Below are positions 30,985 through 41,483 of a stretch of 64,000 nt of DNA, piece by piece (position 1 is the first letter of the stretch; every line of letters starts with the position of its first letter). The translations under genes were made by a program, and so were the position numbers. This stretch comes from Mixta mediterraneensis (GTDB lineage Bacteria > Pseudomonadota > Gammaproteobacteria > Enterobacterales > Enterobacteriaceae). The stretch spans positions 62,001-126,000 of the forward strand of contig NZ_JACFXY010000005.1 in assembly GCF_014946725.1 (NCBI RefSeq), written 5' to 3'. A model generated the notes under the pieces. That model worked only from the letters and a program-made list of their open reading frames with translations. It was not told the origin of the DNA and ran no database searches.

Positions 30985-31277
30985 TGCGCCAGCTGATTCG
31001 GACGCAATATCGTCTGACAGATAAGGGTCCGCTACGGGCCCTTTCGCTGATTCTTTCTTTACTGCTGGCGGGATGCTTATTTTGGGATCCATCACGCTAT
31101 GCGGCGCAATCCAGTAACCTGGCGGTTTGGCAGGGCTTTTTGGGTATCTGGGCGGTATGTACGGGTGTTATTCACGGTGTGGGTTTCCGTCCCAGACAAA
31201 TCCGCTGGCAGGCGCTGTTTTTACCATTACCGGCTTTGCTAATTTTGCTTGTTGGTATTTACTGGTTTTATTCCTGA
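30984..31277 (+). CDS. ybgE: Cyd operon membrane protein YbgE
   Basis: This 97-aa protein has three hydrophobic segments (LSLILSLLLAGCLFW, FLGIWAVCTGVIHGVGF, LPALLILLVGIYWFY). It matches YbgE, the conserved but functionally undefined protein at the end of cydABX operons, and it overlaps cydX. Confidence 0.92.
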   Translation: MRQLIRTQYRLTDKGPLRALSLILSLLLAGCLFWDPSRYAAQSSNLAVWQGFLGIWAVCTGVIHGVGFRPRQIRWQALFLPLPALLILLVGIYWFYS

Positions 31278-31458
31278 CTTTTCCTTTCAAAATCGGTGCT
31301 GACGGTGATTTTTTGTCAGTATTGGGTCAAGAAACCTTTCTGTCATCGTTCTGATTGTTACGGACTAATAATTATTTTCTCCTGGCTCTGGCCACCCATT
31401 CCAAACCCTAATTGTCTTGCGTATAGTAGCAACGTTTAAAATGAGGCCGGGATGTAGA

Positions 31459-32546
<1,088 letters not shown>

Positions 32547-32559
32547 ATAGAGGTTAACG

Positions 32560-32988
32560 ATGGCCAGAGTGCGTGGTCGCGGTCGCCGCGAACTGAAGTC
32601 GGAAATCAACATTGTTCCGCTGCTGGACGTCCTGCTGGTGCTGCTGCTGATTTTTATGGCGACGGCACCCATTATTACCCAGAGCGTGGAAGTGGACTTA
32701 CCGGATGCAACGGATTCGAAAACCGTCTCCAGTGATGATAATCCGCCCGTGATTGTTGAAGTATCGGGCGTAGGTCAATACAGCCTGGTGGTGGATCACG
32801 ATCGCATGGAGCAGTTGCCACCTGAGCAGGTAATTAGCGAAGCGCAGCGCCAGCTGCAAGCGAATCCAAAGACTGTCTTTTTGATTGGAGGGGCGAAAGA
32901 AGTGCCCTACGACGAAATCATCAAGGCGCTTAACCTGTTGCACCAGGCGGGTGTTAAATCTGTCGGTTTGATGACGCAGCCGATTTAA
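32560..32988 (+). CDS. tolR: Tol-Pal system protein TolR
   Basis: This ExbD/TolR-type protein (142 aa) has one N-terminal helix. The proton-path Asp is in NIVPLLDVLLVLLLIFM (near residue 23), and a periplasmic domain follows. It acts in the TolQR stator complex and starts 13 nt after tolQ. Confidence 0.96.
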   Translation: MARVRGRGRRELKSEINIVPLLDVLLVLLLIFMATAPIITQSVEVDLPDATDSKTVSSDDNPPVIVEVSGVGQYSLVVDHDRMEQLPPEQVISEAQRQLQANPKTVFLIGGAKEVPYDEIIKALNLLHQAGVKSVGLMTQPI

Positions 32989-33015
32989 AGTCGAACCGTT
33001 TTTTGGGAACCGAGA

Positions 33016-34242
33016 GTGTCGAAGGCAACCGAGCAAAACGAGAAGTTAAAGCGCGCGATAATTGTATCGGTGATTCTGCATATTGTGCTGATTGCTTTGC
33101 TGATATGGAGCTCGTTTAACGAGCACATTGAAGCCAGCGGCGGCGGTGGCGGCAGCGATATTGATGCGGTGATGGTCGATCCCGGTGCGGTGGTGGAGCA
33201 GTATAACCGTCAGCAAAATCAGCAAAGCGACAGTAAACGTGCTGAACAACAGCGTAAAAAACAGGCACAGCAGCAAGCTGAAGAGCTTCAACAGAAGCAG
33301 GCCGCTGAGCAGCAGCGCCTGAAAGCGTTAGAAAAAGAGCGTTTGCAGGCGCAGGAAGCGGCGAAAGAACAAGCCAAACAGCAGGCCGAGCAACAGAAAG
33401 CCGCTGAAGCTGCGGCAAAGCAAGCGCAGGATCAGCAAAAAGCTGCCGAAGCCGCTGCGGCGAAAGCCAAAGCTGAGGCAAAAGCGCAGGCGGACGCCCA
33501 GGCTAAAGCTGCCGCCGAGGCAAAGCAGCAAGCAGAAGAGCAGGCGAAGCAGGCAGCGGCTGACGCTAAGAAACAGGCCGATCAGCAGGCCAAAGCTGCC
33601 GCCGCAGCGGCGGCAAAAGAAAAAGCCGCACAGGAAGCCAAAGCGGCTGCAGCTGCGAAAGCGAAGTCAGATGCCGAGGCCAAAGCGAAAGCGGCACAGG
33701 AAGCCAAAGAAAAAGCGGCTGAAGCCGCTAAAGAAAAAGCCGCCGCAGAAGCTAAAGCTAAGGCCGATGCAGCTGCCAAAGCCAAAGCTGATGCAGCCGC
33801 CAAAGCTAAAGCGGCTGCCGACGCGAAGAAAAAAGCGGCAGCGGCAGCGGCAAAAAATGACAGCGACGTTGATGATTTGTTAGGCGGCTTAGCTTCCGGT
33901 AAGAATGCACCGAAAAGTGGCACCTCAAATGGGGCGGCGGGGCAGGGAAATCAGAAGAAAGCCGGGGCGTCAGGCGCAGATGTCAACGCCTATTTAGGCC
34001 AAATCACCAGCGCAATTCAGAGCCGTTTCTATGATGCGGATCTGTATCGCGGAAAAAGCTGTGATTTACGTATTAAACTTGCGCCGGATGGCTTGTTGGT
34101 TGACGTTAAGGCAGAGGGCGGCGATCCCGCGTTGTGTCAGGCTGCAATAGCAGCCGCTAAGCAAGCCCATATTCCGAAACCGCCTTCACAGGCGGTGTAT
34201 GAAGTGTTTAAAAATGCGCCAATGCGTTTTAGACCGGAATAA
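33016..34242 (+). CDS. tolA: Tol-Pal system protein TolA
   Basis: TolA (408 aa, slightly shorter than the 421-aa E. coli protein) has an N-terminal membrane anchor (AIIVSVILHIVLIALLIWSS). A long Ala/Lys/Glu/Gln-rich helical domain II (about residues 70-280) follows, then the globular domain III that binds Pal/TolB and is used by some colicins and phages (VNAYLGQITSAIQSRFYDA onward). GTG is the start, as in E. coli. The low-complexity domain II produces many spurious reading frames on both strands. Confidence 0.96.
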   Translation: MSKATEQNEKLKRAIIVSVILHIVLIALLIWSSFNEHIEASGGGGGSDIDAVMVDPGAVVEQYNRQQNQQSDSKRAEQQRKKQAQQQAEELQQKQAAEQQRLKALEKERLQAQEAAKEQAKQQAEQQKAAEAAAKQAQDQQKAAEAAAAKAKAEAKAQADAQAKAAAEAKQQAEEQAKQAAADAKKQADQQAKAAAAAAAKEKAAQEAKAAAAAKAKSDAEAKAKAAQEAKEKAAEAAKEKAAAEAKAKADAAAKAKADAAAKAKAAADAKKKAAAAAAKNDSDVDDLLGGLASGKNAPKSGTSNGAAGQGNQKKAGASGADVNAYLGQITSAIQSRFYDADLYRGKSCDLRIKLAPDGLLVDVKAEGGDPALCQAAIAAAKQAHIPKPPSQAVYEVFKNAPMRFRPE

Positions 34243-34357
34243 TGCAGTAAGTTACGGCAGGTTGATCTAAGGTTAGCTTGCCGTATTTTAGTCGTACTCA
34301 TGGTTTCCAGGAACAGTGCCAATTATCGTGGACTGAGGTTCAGATAAGGGAGAAAAA

Positions 34358-35653
34358 ATGAAGCAAGTACTTCGCGTATCGTTAAGTTTTTTTCTATTAC
34401 TGTGGGCAGCGATGCTGCATGCAGAAGTTCGCATTGAGATCACTCAAGGCGTCAATACTGCGCGTCCAATTGGCGTGGTTCCGTTTAAATGGACAGGTTC
34501 AGGCGCGGCCCCAGAGGACATTGGTGGCATCGTAGCCGCTGATTTGCGTAACAGCGGCAAATTCAACCCCCTCGATCGTTCACGACTGCCGCAGCAGCCA
34601 ACCAGCGCGCAGGAAGTGCAGCCCGCTGCCTGGAGCGCCTTAGGTATTGATGCTGTGGTGGTAGGACAGGTTCAGTCTAACCCGGATGGCAGCTATCAAG
34701 TTTCTTATCAGCTGGTCGATACGGGTGCTGCGCCAGGGACCGTGCTATCGCAGAACTCCTATAAAGTGACTAAACAGTGGCTGCGTTATGCGGCACACAC
34801 TGCCAGCGATGAAGCCTTTCAGAAACTGACCGGTATTAAAGGCGCTTTCCGTACCCGTATCGCTTACGTTGTACAGACTAACGGCGGCCAGTTCCCGTAT
34901 GAGCTGCGGGTTGCTGATTACGATGGCTACAACCAGTTTGTGGTGCATCGTTCACCACAACCCTTGATGTCTCCGGCCTGGTCTCCTGACGGGAGCAAAG
35001 TGGCTTATGTGACCTTTGAAAGCGGCAAATCGGCGCTGGTGGTGCAGACATTATCTAACGGCGCAATCCGTCAGATTGCCTCTTATCCGCGTCACAACGG
35101 TGCGCCATCGTTCTCGCCAGATGGATCGAAACTGGCGTTCGCTTTGTCGAAAACCGGCAGCCTTAACCTCTACGTCATGGATTTAGGTTCTGGTCAGGTT
35201 CGTCAGGTAACGAATGGCCGTTACAACAGCACCGAGCCTACCTGGTTTCCGGACAGCCAGACGCTGGCGTATACCTCAGACCAGGCTGGTGCACCTCAAA
35301 TCTATAAGATTGGCATCAATGGCGGCACACCGCAGCGTATTACCTGGGAAGGTGGTCAGAACCAGGATGCGGACGTCGCTACAGATGGCAAAACAATGGT
35401 GATGATCAGCACCAATGGTGGTGCTCAGCACGTCGCCAGACAGGATCTGGAAACGGGAGCCGTTCAAACGTTAACGGACTCGTTCCTGGATGAAACGCCG
35501 AGCCTTGCACCGAACGGCACAATGGTAATCTATAGCTCTACTCAGGGGATGGGTTCCGTGCTGCAGTTGGTTTCAACCGACGGACGTTTCAAAGCGCGTC
35601 TTCCGGCTACTGATGGACAGGTTAAATTCCCTGCCTGGTCGCCGTATCTGTAA
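34358..35653 (+). CDS. tolB: Periplasmic beta-propeller protein TolB
   Basis: This 431-aa periplasmic protein has a signal peptide ([19 protein letters not shown], cleaved before EVRIEI). It has an N-terminal alpha/beta domain and a six-bladed WD40-like beta-propeller with repeats such as [13 protein letters not shown] and [13 protein letters not shown]. It binds Pal and colicins and cycles with TolA. The ribosome site AAGGGAGA precedes the ATG. Confidence 0.97.
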   Translation: MKQVLRVSLSFFLLLWAAMLHAEVRIEITQGVNTARPIGVVPFKWTGSGAAPEDIGGIVAADLRNSGKFNPLDRSRLPQQPTSAQEVQPAAWSALGIDAVVVGQVQSNPDGSYQVSYQLVDTGAAPGTVLSQNSYKVTKQWLRYAAHTASDEAFQKLTGIKGAFRTRIAYVVQTNGGQFPYELRVADYDGYNQFVVHRSPQPLMSPAWSPDGSKVAYVTFESGKSALVVQTLSNGAIRQIASYPRHNGAPSFSPDGSKLAFALSKTGSLNLYVMDLGSGQVRQVTNGRYNSTEPTWFPDSQTLAYTSDQAGAPQIYKIGINGGTPQRITWEGGQNQDADVATDGKTMVMISTNGGAQHVARQDLETGAVQTLTDSFLDETPSLAPNGTMVIYSSTQGMGSVLQLVSTDGRFKARLPATDGQVKFPAWSPYL

Positions 35654-35704
35654 TGCCTGACAACACAGGCATTGCAAACAATAAACAATAACGGGATTTT
35701 AGAA

Positions 35705-36226
35705 ATGCAACTGAACAAAGTGCTGAAAGGTTTAATGCTGGCTCTGCCGGTTTTGGCGGTAGCGGCTTGTAGCTCACACAAAAACAACAACAACGATCAA
35801 ACTGGCATGGGCGGCGCTGGCGATGGTGCTTACGGTGCTGGCGCGAACAGCGGTAACATGTCTTCTGACGAGCAAGCGCGTCTGCAAATGCAACAGCTGC
35901 AGCAGAACAACATTGTGTATTTCGGTCTGGATAAATATGACGTTCAGTCTGATTACGCTCAAATGCTGGATCAGCACGCTGCTTTCCTGCGTAGCAACCC
36001 ATCTTACAAAGTGACCATTGAAGGTCATGCGGATGAGCGCGGCACGCCGGAATACAACATCGCTCTGGGCGAACGTCGCGCTAGCGCGGTGAAAATGTAC
36101 CTGCAAGGTAAAGGCGTGTCTGCGGACCAGATGTCTATCGTTTCTTACGGTAAAGAGAAGCCAGCCGTTCTGGGTCATGACGAAGCTGCTTACGCTAAAA
36201 ACCGTCGTGCAGTTCTGGTCTACTAA
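35705..36226 (+). CDS. pal: Peptidoglycan-associated lipoprotein Pal
   Basis: This outer-membrane lipoprotein (173 aa) has the lipobox LAVAAC with acylated Cys at residue 22. After an Asn/Gly linker, the OmpA-like domain holds the peptidoglycan-binding pattern [23 protein letters not shown]. The start at 35705 ([10 protein letters not shown]) is the family start; the ATG-like start at 35672 adds 11 residues and hides the signal peptide. Confidence 0.97.
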   Translation: MQLNKVLKGLMLALPVLAVAACSSHKNNNNDQTGMGGAGDGAYGAGANSGNMSSDEQARLQMQQLQQNNIVYFGLDKYDVQSDYAQMLDQHAAFLRSNPSYKVTIEGHADERGTPEYNIALGERRASAVKMYLQGKGVSADQMSIVSYGKEKPAVLGHDEAAYAKNRRAVLVY

Positions 36227-36235
36227 GAGAATCAT

Positions 36236-37021
36236 ATGATTAGTAACTTCAGACGTTATCTGTTGAGTCTGTCGTTACTGATTGGCGTAGCGGCCCCCTG
36301 GGCCGCTAATGCCCAGGCGTCAATCAGTAGCGTTGGGTCCGGCTCGGTCGAAGACCGTGTCACCACTCTTGAACGAATCTCGAATGCCCAGGCTCAGCTT
36401 CTGCAACAACTGCAGCAGCAAATGAGCGATAACCAAAGCGATATTGATTCGCTGCGTGGGCAAATCCAGCAAAATACCTACCAGCTAAACCAGGTTGTTG
36501 AGCGCCAGAAACAGATCTATCAACAGATCGACAGTCTGAGCAGCGGCAACAAGGGTGAACAGCAGGCAGCAGGCGATGCAAGTGCGGCAGCCAGCGCTGG
36601 TGGCGAAGCGGGCGCTGCGGCTTCCTCAGGGACGCCAGTACAAAGCGGTGACGCGAATAGCGACTACAATGCTGCGGTTGCGTTAATCCTTGAGAAGAAG
36701 CAGTACGATCAGGCGATTACCGCGCTACAGGCATGGGTAAAACGTTATCCTGATTCGACCTATCAGCCGAATGCCAATTACTGGCTGGGTCAGCTGTTTT
36801 ATAACAAAGGGAAAAAGGACGACGCGGCGTATTATTACGCGACGGTGGTGAAAAATTATCCAAAATCACCTAAGGCGTCAGAAGCGTTGCTGAAAGTTGG
36901 CGTCATCATGCAGGAGAAAAACGACACGGCGAAAGCCAAAGCGGTGTTCCAGCAGGTGATCAAACTTTATCCGAACACTGACTCGGCTAAACAAGCCCAA
37001 AAACGTCTGTCCGGATTGTAA
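36236..37021 (+). CDS. cpoB: Cell division coordinator CpoB (YbgF)
   Basis: This periplasmic protein (261 aa) has a signal peptide ending near ANAQA and a coiled coil rich in Gln/Leu (QLLQQLQQQMSDNQSDIDSL). An Ala/Gly/Ser linker is followed by a TPR domain (YNAAVALILEKKQYDQAI and further repeats). CpoB coordinates PBP1B/LpoB with Tol-Pal during constriction. It is the last gene of the tol-pal operon and is followed by tRNA-Lys genes, as in E. coli. Confidence 0.96.
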   Translation: MISNFRRYLLSLSLLIGVAAPWAANAQASISSVGSGSVEDRVTTLERISNAQAQLLQQLQQQMSDNQSDIDSLRGQIQQNTYQLNQVVERQKQIYQQIDSLSSGNKGEQQAAGDASAAASAGGEAGAAASSGTPVQSGDANSDYNAAVALILEKKQYDQAITALQAWVKRYPDSTYQPNANYWLGQLFYNKGKKDDAAYYYATVVKNYPKSPKASEALLKVGVIMQEKNDTAKAKAVFQQVIKLYPNTDSAKQAQKRLSGL

Positions 37022-37108
37022 TGTGTGCAGGCCAGGCCGGTTTTCGTTTGATTTCTGGTCTTGCCGCATGAAAGGTGAGCAATCAGATCCTTTAACAGAA
37101 AATAAGGG

Positions 37109-37136
37109 TTGTGCTGCCTCGGTAAATCAGTAATAT
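37109..37136 (+). promoter_or_regulatory. Putative promoter of the tRNA-Lys cluster
   Basis: TTGTGC (37109) and TAATAT (37131) are separated by 16 nt and followed by a GC-rich discriminator (GCCGCCGTTGCC), the hallmark of stringently controlled stable-RNA promoters. The first tRNA begins 51 nt after the -10 box. Confidence 0.55.
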
Positions 37137-37187
37137 ATGCCGCCGTTGCCGGGACACAATGCAAGCGTGTCTGGCAAGCCTGAAGAT

Positions 37188-37263
37188 GGGTCGTTAGCTC
37201 AGTTGGTAGAGCAGTTGACTTTTAATCAATTGGTCGCAGGTTCGAATCCTGCACGACCCACCA
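37188..37263 (+). tRNA. tRNA-Lys (anticodon TTT), copy 1
   Basis: This 76-nt gene has acceptor arms GGGTCGT / ACGACCC, the D-arm TTAGCTCAGTTGGTAGAGC, anticodon TTT in the loop ACTTTTAA, the T-arm GCAGGTTCGAATCCTGC and an encoded CCA. It is the first of three tandem copies after cpoB, the lysT position in E. coli. Confidence 0.97.
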
Positions 37264-37321
37264 TCTCCCGCCGGACTTGTTCCTCAAGAGACGCCTTCAG
37301 CATTGCTTCACAATCTTAGAT

Positions 37322-37397
37322 GGGTCGTTAGCTCAGTTGGTAGAGCAGTTGACTTTTAATCAATTGGTCGCAGGTTCGAATCCTGCACGACCCACCA
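37322..37397 (+). tRNA. tRNA-Lys (anticodon TTT), copy 2
   Basis: The 76 nt are identical to copy 1, including the encoded CCA, and are separated from it by 58 nt. Confidence 0.97.
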
Positions 37398-37444
37398 TCT
37401 TATTCTCAAGCCCGCCAGGTTTGAAAGGTTGTCAGCACCTCAGC

Positions 37445-37520
37445 GGGTCGTTAGCTCAGTTGGTAGAGCAGTTGACTTTTAATCAATTGGTCGCAGGTTC
37501 GAATCCTGCACGACCCACCA
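37445..37520 (+). tRNA. tRNA-Lys (anticodon TTT), copy 3 (probable ICE attachment target)
   Basis: The 76 nt are identical to the other two copies and lie 47 nt after copy 2. Its last 18 nt together with the downstream terminator recur 178 bp further on, so this copy is the likely integration site of the adjacent mobile element. Confidence 0.97.
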
Positions 37521-37568
37521 ATTCAGAAAAAAGCGCCTTCAGGCGCTTTTTTCGTTTCAGACGCACAG
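37503..37568 (+). repeat. Direct repeat copy 1: tRNA-Lys 3' end plus terminator (att candidate)
   Basis: This 66-nt segment runs from ATCCTGCACGACCCACCA (tRNA 3' end) through the terminator to GACGCACAG. It recurs at 37681-37746 with one mismatch (AGAAAAAAG against AGAGAAAAG). Confidence 0.85.
37527..37552 (+). terminator. Terminator of the tRNA-Lys operon
   Basis: AAAAAGCGCC TTCA GGCGCTTTTTT follows the third tRNA by 6 nt. A second copy of the same hairpin is at about 37707-37730 within the direct repeat. Confidence 0.88.
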
Positions 37569-37680
37569 TACTTAACGTGCAGGATGTGACCTGTTGCAGG
37601 TTCGACTGAATCGCCGGGAGCGATTCAGACTGATGCGCCAGCATCACCCGCAGGGCGAGGCCCCGGACGGGCCGGGGTAT

Positions 37681-37746
37681 ATCCTGCACGACCCACCAAT
37701 TCAGAGAAAAGCGCCTTCAGGCGCTTTTTTCGTTTCAGACGCACAG
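37681..37746 (+). repeat. Direct repeat copy 2: displaced tRNA-Lys 3' fragment (att candidate)
   Basis: This is the second copy of the 66-nt repeat, here without the rest of a tRNA. The 112-nt spacer contains another T-loop-like scrap (GCAGGTTCGA near 37595). Just past this copy a further degenerate scrap reads ATCCTGCACGA...GCGCCTTCAG (about 37751-37778). These fit repeated integration and loss of tRNA-Lys-targeting elements. The ICE boundary is probably here. Confidence 0.75.
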
Positions 37747-37859
37747 CGCGCATCCTGCACGATTTGCGCCTTCAGAAAACAGCGTTTTAAGTTACATAAT
37801 ATAAAAAGAAAAAGCGGGCAGGCCTGAAAGTAAGCGTCTCATCCAGACCGTATTGACGC

Positions 37860-39431
37860 TCAGACAAAAGTGAGATCGACCTTCCAGGGCAGCAGATCAC
37901 GGACCCGGTTCACCGGCCAGTCCTGGATATGACCGATGACGTAACGCAGCCACGCCTCCGGTTCCACGCCGTTAAGCCGGCAGGTGCCGATCAGCGAGTA
38001 CAGTACCGCAGCACGTTCCCCGCCCGCGTCTGAACCCGCGAACAGCCAGTTTTTCCGCCCCAGGGCAACGCCACGCAGCGCGTTCTCTGCGATGTTATTG
38101 TCTATCTCGGCCCAGCCGTTGCTGCAGTACAGGTTCAGCGCATCCCACTGCTTCAGCAGGTACGAGAACGCCTTCGCCGTATCCGAGTGGCGCGACAGCA
38201 CCTTCATCTGTGCCTGTACCCAGTCGTACAGCGACTGCATCAGCGGGACCGTCTGCTCTTTCCGGACCGCCAGCCGCTCCTCTGCCGGGCTGCCGCGTAT
38301 CTCCGCCTCGATGGCATACAGTTTACCGATGCGCTTCAGCGCTTCGGTTGTGACGTCGGTCGGTGTGCGGACGTGAACGTCATGGATTTTTCGCCGGGCG
38401 TGCGCCATGCAGGCCGCTTCGGCGATACGGCCGTCTTCGTACAGTGCGTTGTAGCCGCCGTAAGCATCGGCCTGCAGGATACCGCTGTATCCGGCAAGGT
38501 GTTGCTGCGGATGTATCCCCTTACGGTCCGGCGAGTACGCGAACCACACCGCCGGGGGAAGCGGTGAGCCCGCGTTACGGTCGTCCCGCACGTAGACCCA
38601 CAGCCGGGCCGTGCGGGTTTTACCGCTGCCCGGCTCCTGAACCGGCACAGGGATATCGTCGGTATGCACCTTGCCCGGAATCAGCACGTACTGGCGCAGC
38701 AGGTCATACAGCGGCTCCAGCAGTTCGCTGACCGCACCGGACCAGCGCCCCAGTGTGGCACGACTCAGCTCCACGCACTGACGCCGGTATATCTCTGACT
38801 GACGATAGTGAGGCGTGTGCTCTGCGAACTTTGCCGTGACGATGCGCGCCAGCAGCCCGGGACCCGCGTAGCTGCGCTCTATGGGTTTTGCCGGCATGGT
38901 CGCCTGAACGATGTGGTCACATCCACAGCAGGCCAGTTTTGGCCGCTGCGTTTCGATAACCTTAAAGGCGCTGCTGATGAGCTCCAGCTGCTCCGATACG
39001 TCGCAGCCCAGCGCGCTGAGCTCTCCGCCGCACGACGGGCAGGCGGTTTCTGCCGGCGACAGCGTGCGGGTTTCGCGGGGGAGTGTGGCCGGTAATGGTT
39101 TACGGGCAGAAGACTGGCGCAGCGGTTGCGGAACCACCGGGTCATGCTGCTCACCCAGCGCCTCAGCCATCTCCTCCTGCAGGGCGCCGATGCGCTCTTC
39201 AGCCTCGCGCACCTGGCGCTGCGTTTTCTCACGCAGCTTTTCGGAGCTTTTGCCGAACTGCATGCGCTGAAGCTTAGTGATCAGCGCCTTCAGCCGGTTG
39301 ATTTCGCTGGCGTACGCCGCCACCCGCTGTGAGAGCAGGCGGTTATACTCCGCCATTTTGCGGATGGTGGTCTGCTGCTCCAGCAGCAGCGCCCTGAGCC
39401 GGGCGTTTTCATCGGGAAGGGATGCGTCCAT
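37860..39431 (-). CDS. tnpC: IS66-family transposase TnpC (copy 1)
   Basis: This is the DDE transposase of IS66 elements (523 aa). It has an N-terminal Leu-rich helical/coiled region ([21 protein letters not shown]) and a zinc-binding section with CPSCGG and CCGCDH. Catalytic acidic residues are likely in [19 protein letters not shown] and the Glu of [17 protein letters not shown]. It appears full length. It differs from copy 2 at two residues (SPDRKG and GGYNAL here). Confidence 0.92.
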   Translation of the reverse strand: MDASLPDENARLRALLLEQQTTIRKMAEYNRLLSQRVAAYASEINRLKALITKLQRMQFGKSSEKLREKTQRQVREAEERIGALQEEMAEALGEQHDPVVPQPLRQSSARKPLPATLPRETRTLSPAETACPSCGGELSALGCDVSEQLELISSAFKVIETQRPKLACCGCDHIVQATMPAKPIERSYAGPGLLARIVTAKFAEHTPHYRQSEIYRRQCVELSRATLGRWSGAVSELLEPLYDLLRQYVLIPGKVHTDDIPVPVQEPGSGKTRTARLWVYVRDDRNAGSPLPPAVWFAYSPDRKGIHPQQHLAGYSGILQADAYGGYNALYEDGRIAEAACMAHARRKIHDVHVRTPTDVTTEALKRIGKLYAIEAEIRGSPAEERLAVRKEQTVPLMQSLYDWVQAQMKVLSRHSDTAKAFSYLLKQWDALNLYCSNGWAEIDNNIAENALRGVALGRKNWLFAGSDAGGERAAVLYSLIGTCRLNGVEPEAWLRYVIGHIQDWPVNRVRDLLPWKVDLTFV

Positions 39432-39450
39432 AACCCCATTTTACAGCAGG

Positions 39451-39798
39451 TTATATCCGCAGGCCAGGCCGTTCAGTCCGCTGTGGGTGCTTCCAGTTAA
39501 TGCCTTCCAGCAGCATGGAGAGCTGCGCAGGCGTCAGATGCACTTTTCCGTCACGGGTCACCGGCCAGACGAAGCGCCCCCGCTCCAGTCGTTTGGTGAA
39601 CAGGCACAGGCCGTCCCGGTCGGCCCACAGCACCTTTATCATGTCGCCGCGACGACCGCGAAAGATAAACAGATGACCGCTGAACGGATCGGTGCGAAGC
39701 GTGTTCTGCACTTTCGCTGCCAGCCCGTTGAAGCTACAGCGCATATCTGTCACGCCAGCAACCAGCCAGATCCGCGAACCTGCCGGAAAGCTAATCAT
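39451..39798 (-). CDS. tnpB: IS66 accessory protein TnpB (copy 1)
   Basis: This IS66 Orf2-like protein (115 aa) has the diagnostic ISFPAGSRIWLVAGVTDMR N-terminus and FRGRRGDMIKVLWADRDG block. It is required for transposition of three-gene IS66 elements. It overlaps tnpA by 4 nt. Confidence 0.92.
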   Translation of the reverse strand: MISFPAGSRIWLVAGVTDMRCSFNGLAAKVQNTLRTDPFSGHLFIFRGRRGDMIKVLWADRDGLCLFTKRLERGRFVWPVTRDGKVHLTPAQLSMLLEGINWKHPQRTERPGLRI

Positions 39799-40430
39799 GA
39801 CTCACCCTCCCTGAGTTCGCTGACCAGTGCGCGCAGAAGTTCAGGCGTCAGCGGGCCAGTCAGGTTGAGGCTTCCACCTGGCAACGTCAGCCTGCAGCTG
39901 ATGACCGGTGGCAGGTCTGCTGATACGACGCCGTTTTGCCTGGGCGGAGGGACAACAGGCTCCATAGTAACCGGAATCAGAGTCGCTCTGTTGGCCGGAT
40001 CCAGTAGCCCCTGACGATGCAGATTGCGCCAGTTGAACAGCAGATTATCGTTAATGCCATGCTCACGGGCAATTTGAGCCACACAGGCGTCCGGCTGCAG
40101 GGTCAGCTCCGCCATGCGAATTTTGAATTCCAGAGGCCAGTCCGGCCGGCGTTTTTTTACAGGAAGATTTGTCTCAAGATTGAAGGCATAGAGCTCTTCC
40201 TCCAGGCGTTCAGGCGTGTATTCTTCCGACAATGGCCAGTTAATTCCGGTTCGTCGAAAACGCGTGAACATTTTATGTATGGCAGATGAGCTAAGGTTCA
40301 GTTGTTCTGCTATTTCACGGTAAGTCAGAGCCTCATTAAAGCGCAGGCTCAGCGCTGTGAAGATCCATGGTCTTCTGGTGTAAGGCGTATTTTTGTCCAC
40401 GGTAGTGTCCATGGTAGGAAACGCGGGCAA
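39795..40430 (-). CDS. tnpA: IS66 accessory protein TnpA (copy 1)
   Basis: This 211-aa protein has a helix-turn-helix region (LTYREIAEQLNLSSSAIHKMF). A second HTH-like segment follows (PDACVAQIAREHGINDNLLFNWR), as in IS66/IS3-type Orf1 proteins. The start lies 31 nt inside the inverted repeat. Confidence 0.88.
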   Translation of the reverse strand: MPAFPTMDTTVDKNTPYTRRPWIFTALSLRFNEALTYREIAEQLNLSSSAIHKMFTRFRRTGINWPLSEEYTPERLEEELYAFNLETNLPVKKRRPDWPLEFKIRMAELTLQPDACVAQIAREHGINDNLLFNWRNLHRQGLLDPANRATLIPVTMEPVVPPPRQNGVVSADLPPVISCRLTLPGGSLNLTGPLTPELLRALVSELREGES

Positions 40431-40457
40431 AAATAAAAGACGGTCTGGATGAGACGC

Positions 40458-41171
40458 TTACTCCGGACTCAGTAAATCCGGGGTGTTTTTTATGCTTTTC
40501 TGGCTGAGTCCGGAATCCGGACTGCGGGTCACAGACTGCCGATGACGGACCATCTGCTCAGGCGTGGACGGCGCGCTCAGGCGACTTTCGATAAGAGCCA
40601 GCCGACTGTGACGGTGACGCATTCCCGGGTCCTGAAGGATGTCATTCACCACGGCCAGCGCGGTCATGCGGACGGCTTTATTTCGGCTCATGCAGCTCTC
40701 CTCAACAAGCTGGAGCCATCCCGGGTCAAAGGTTTCGGCGTCACGGTAACCCAGTGGCTCATCATGCTGTGCGTAGATGTTGCCCCGGACGCGGCCACGG
40801 TCATCCCGCACCCGCTTACACAGGCTGAGCCAGCCGGTCAGACGCAGCATCAGCAGAACGCGGCTCACCGTATCCCGGGAGGCTTTCTCTGAGTGCGCGG
40901 AGGCAAGCTGAACCTGCAGCTCATCATAAGTCGGAAAGATGGCGCCCTCATTCTGCTGTGCGTAAAGCCTTATCATCACCCAGCCGGTTTTATCGAGCGG
41001 TGAAAGGCGCGTATCCAGAAACAGCCTGCGCGGGAACGCATCGTGGACGTTACCCATGAACAGCAGCCCGCTGCGCTCCTGGCTGACATCGCCGGTATCG
41101 GCGCGCCGCTCAAGATTCTGCTGCATTCTGGTGAGCGTGTGCGCCACAATGCTGTCGGCCGGAATGGTCAT
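40458..41171 (-). pseudogene. STY4528-like ICE replication protein, 3'-truncated by IS66
   Basis: This is the N-terminal part (237 aa) of the STY4528 pathogenicity-island replication family. It contains the winged-helix-like segment DELQVQLASAHSEKASRDTVSRVLLMLRLTG (key part ASRDTVSRVLLMLRLTGWL). The start at 41171 has GGAGAG upstream. The final G of the last sense codon and the TAA stop come from the IS66 inverted repeat (GTAAGC), so the C-terminus is lost; full-length relatives are, as I recall, well over 350 aa. It is last in the minus-strand module. Confidence 0.8.
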
Positions 41172-41249
41172 TTTATGCTCTCCTCTTCTGCCTGAGACAG
41201 CACAGTGCCGGGATAAACCCGGCACTGTGTGGTCATCAGCGGCAATCCG

Positions 41250-41483
41250 TTACCGGCGTATTTCACGGTTATAGGTCTCATGGTCCATCAGCCACCACTG
41301 CCGGCCACCATCCTTACTGAGAATGCGCCAGAACGGTCCCACGTCTATCTTGAGGTAGCCGTTCATGGTGAGTCGGCGGAACACCTTCTGTCCGCCACAT
41401 GCAGCCCGAAACAGCCGCTGCGCGCGGCGGCGCACTGCCGGTGACACCTGCTGGCGGGAAGAAAAATCACCCATTTCCATCAC
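41250..41483 (-). CDS. Small ICE hypothetical protein
   Basis: This 77-aa basic protein (VSPAVRRRAQRLFRAACGG, then LSKDGGRQWWLMDHETYNREIRR) has no membrane segment. Its start overlaps the end of the DUF2857 gene by 4 nt, supporting expression within the module. A beta-rich segment KIDVGPFWRILSKDGGRQWWLM hints at a small RelE/ParE-like fold, but that is only an impression. The function is unknown. Confidence 0.65.
   Translation of the reverse strand: MMEMGDFSSRQQVSPAVRRRAQRLFRAACGGQKVFRRLTMNGYLKIDVGPFWRILSKDGGRQWWLMDHETYNREIRR

Larger units (their letters stand above)
37830..40461 (-). mobile_element. IS66-family insertion sequence, copy 1 (2632 bp)
   Basis: The terminal inverted repeats begin GTAAGCGTCTCATCCAGACCGT at 37830 and its complement ends at 40461. 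Three genes tnpA-tnpB-tnpC lie on the minus strand. The flanking octamers (GCCTGAAA left, TCCGGACT right) differ, so there is no 8-bp target duplication, which points to rearrangement after insertion. It is near-identical to copy 2 (46185-48834), which is inverted relative to it. Confidence 0.93.

Noticed and set aside
33046-33923. Long minus-strand frames and an Ala/Leu-rich plus-strand frame over tolA
   Set aside because: They are by-products of the Ala/Lys/Glu-rich repeats of TolA domain II; tolA itself is fully supported.
37137-37609. Plus-strand frames containing repeated QLVEQLTFNQLVAGSNPARPT
   Set aside because: This is translation of the three tRNA-Lys genes, not a protein repeat.
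37569-37680. A fourth tRNA gene in the repeat spacer
   Set aside because: Only a T-loop-like scrap and the 3' acceptor end are present; no anticodon arm or matching acceptor stem can be folded.
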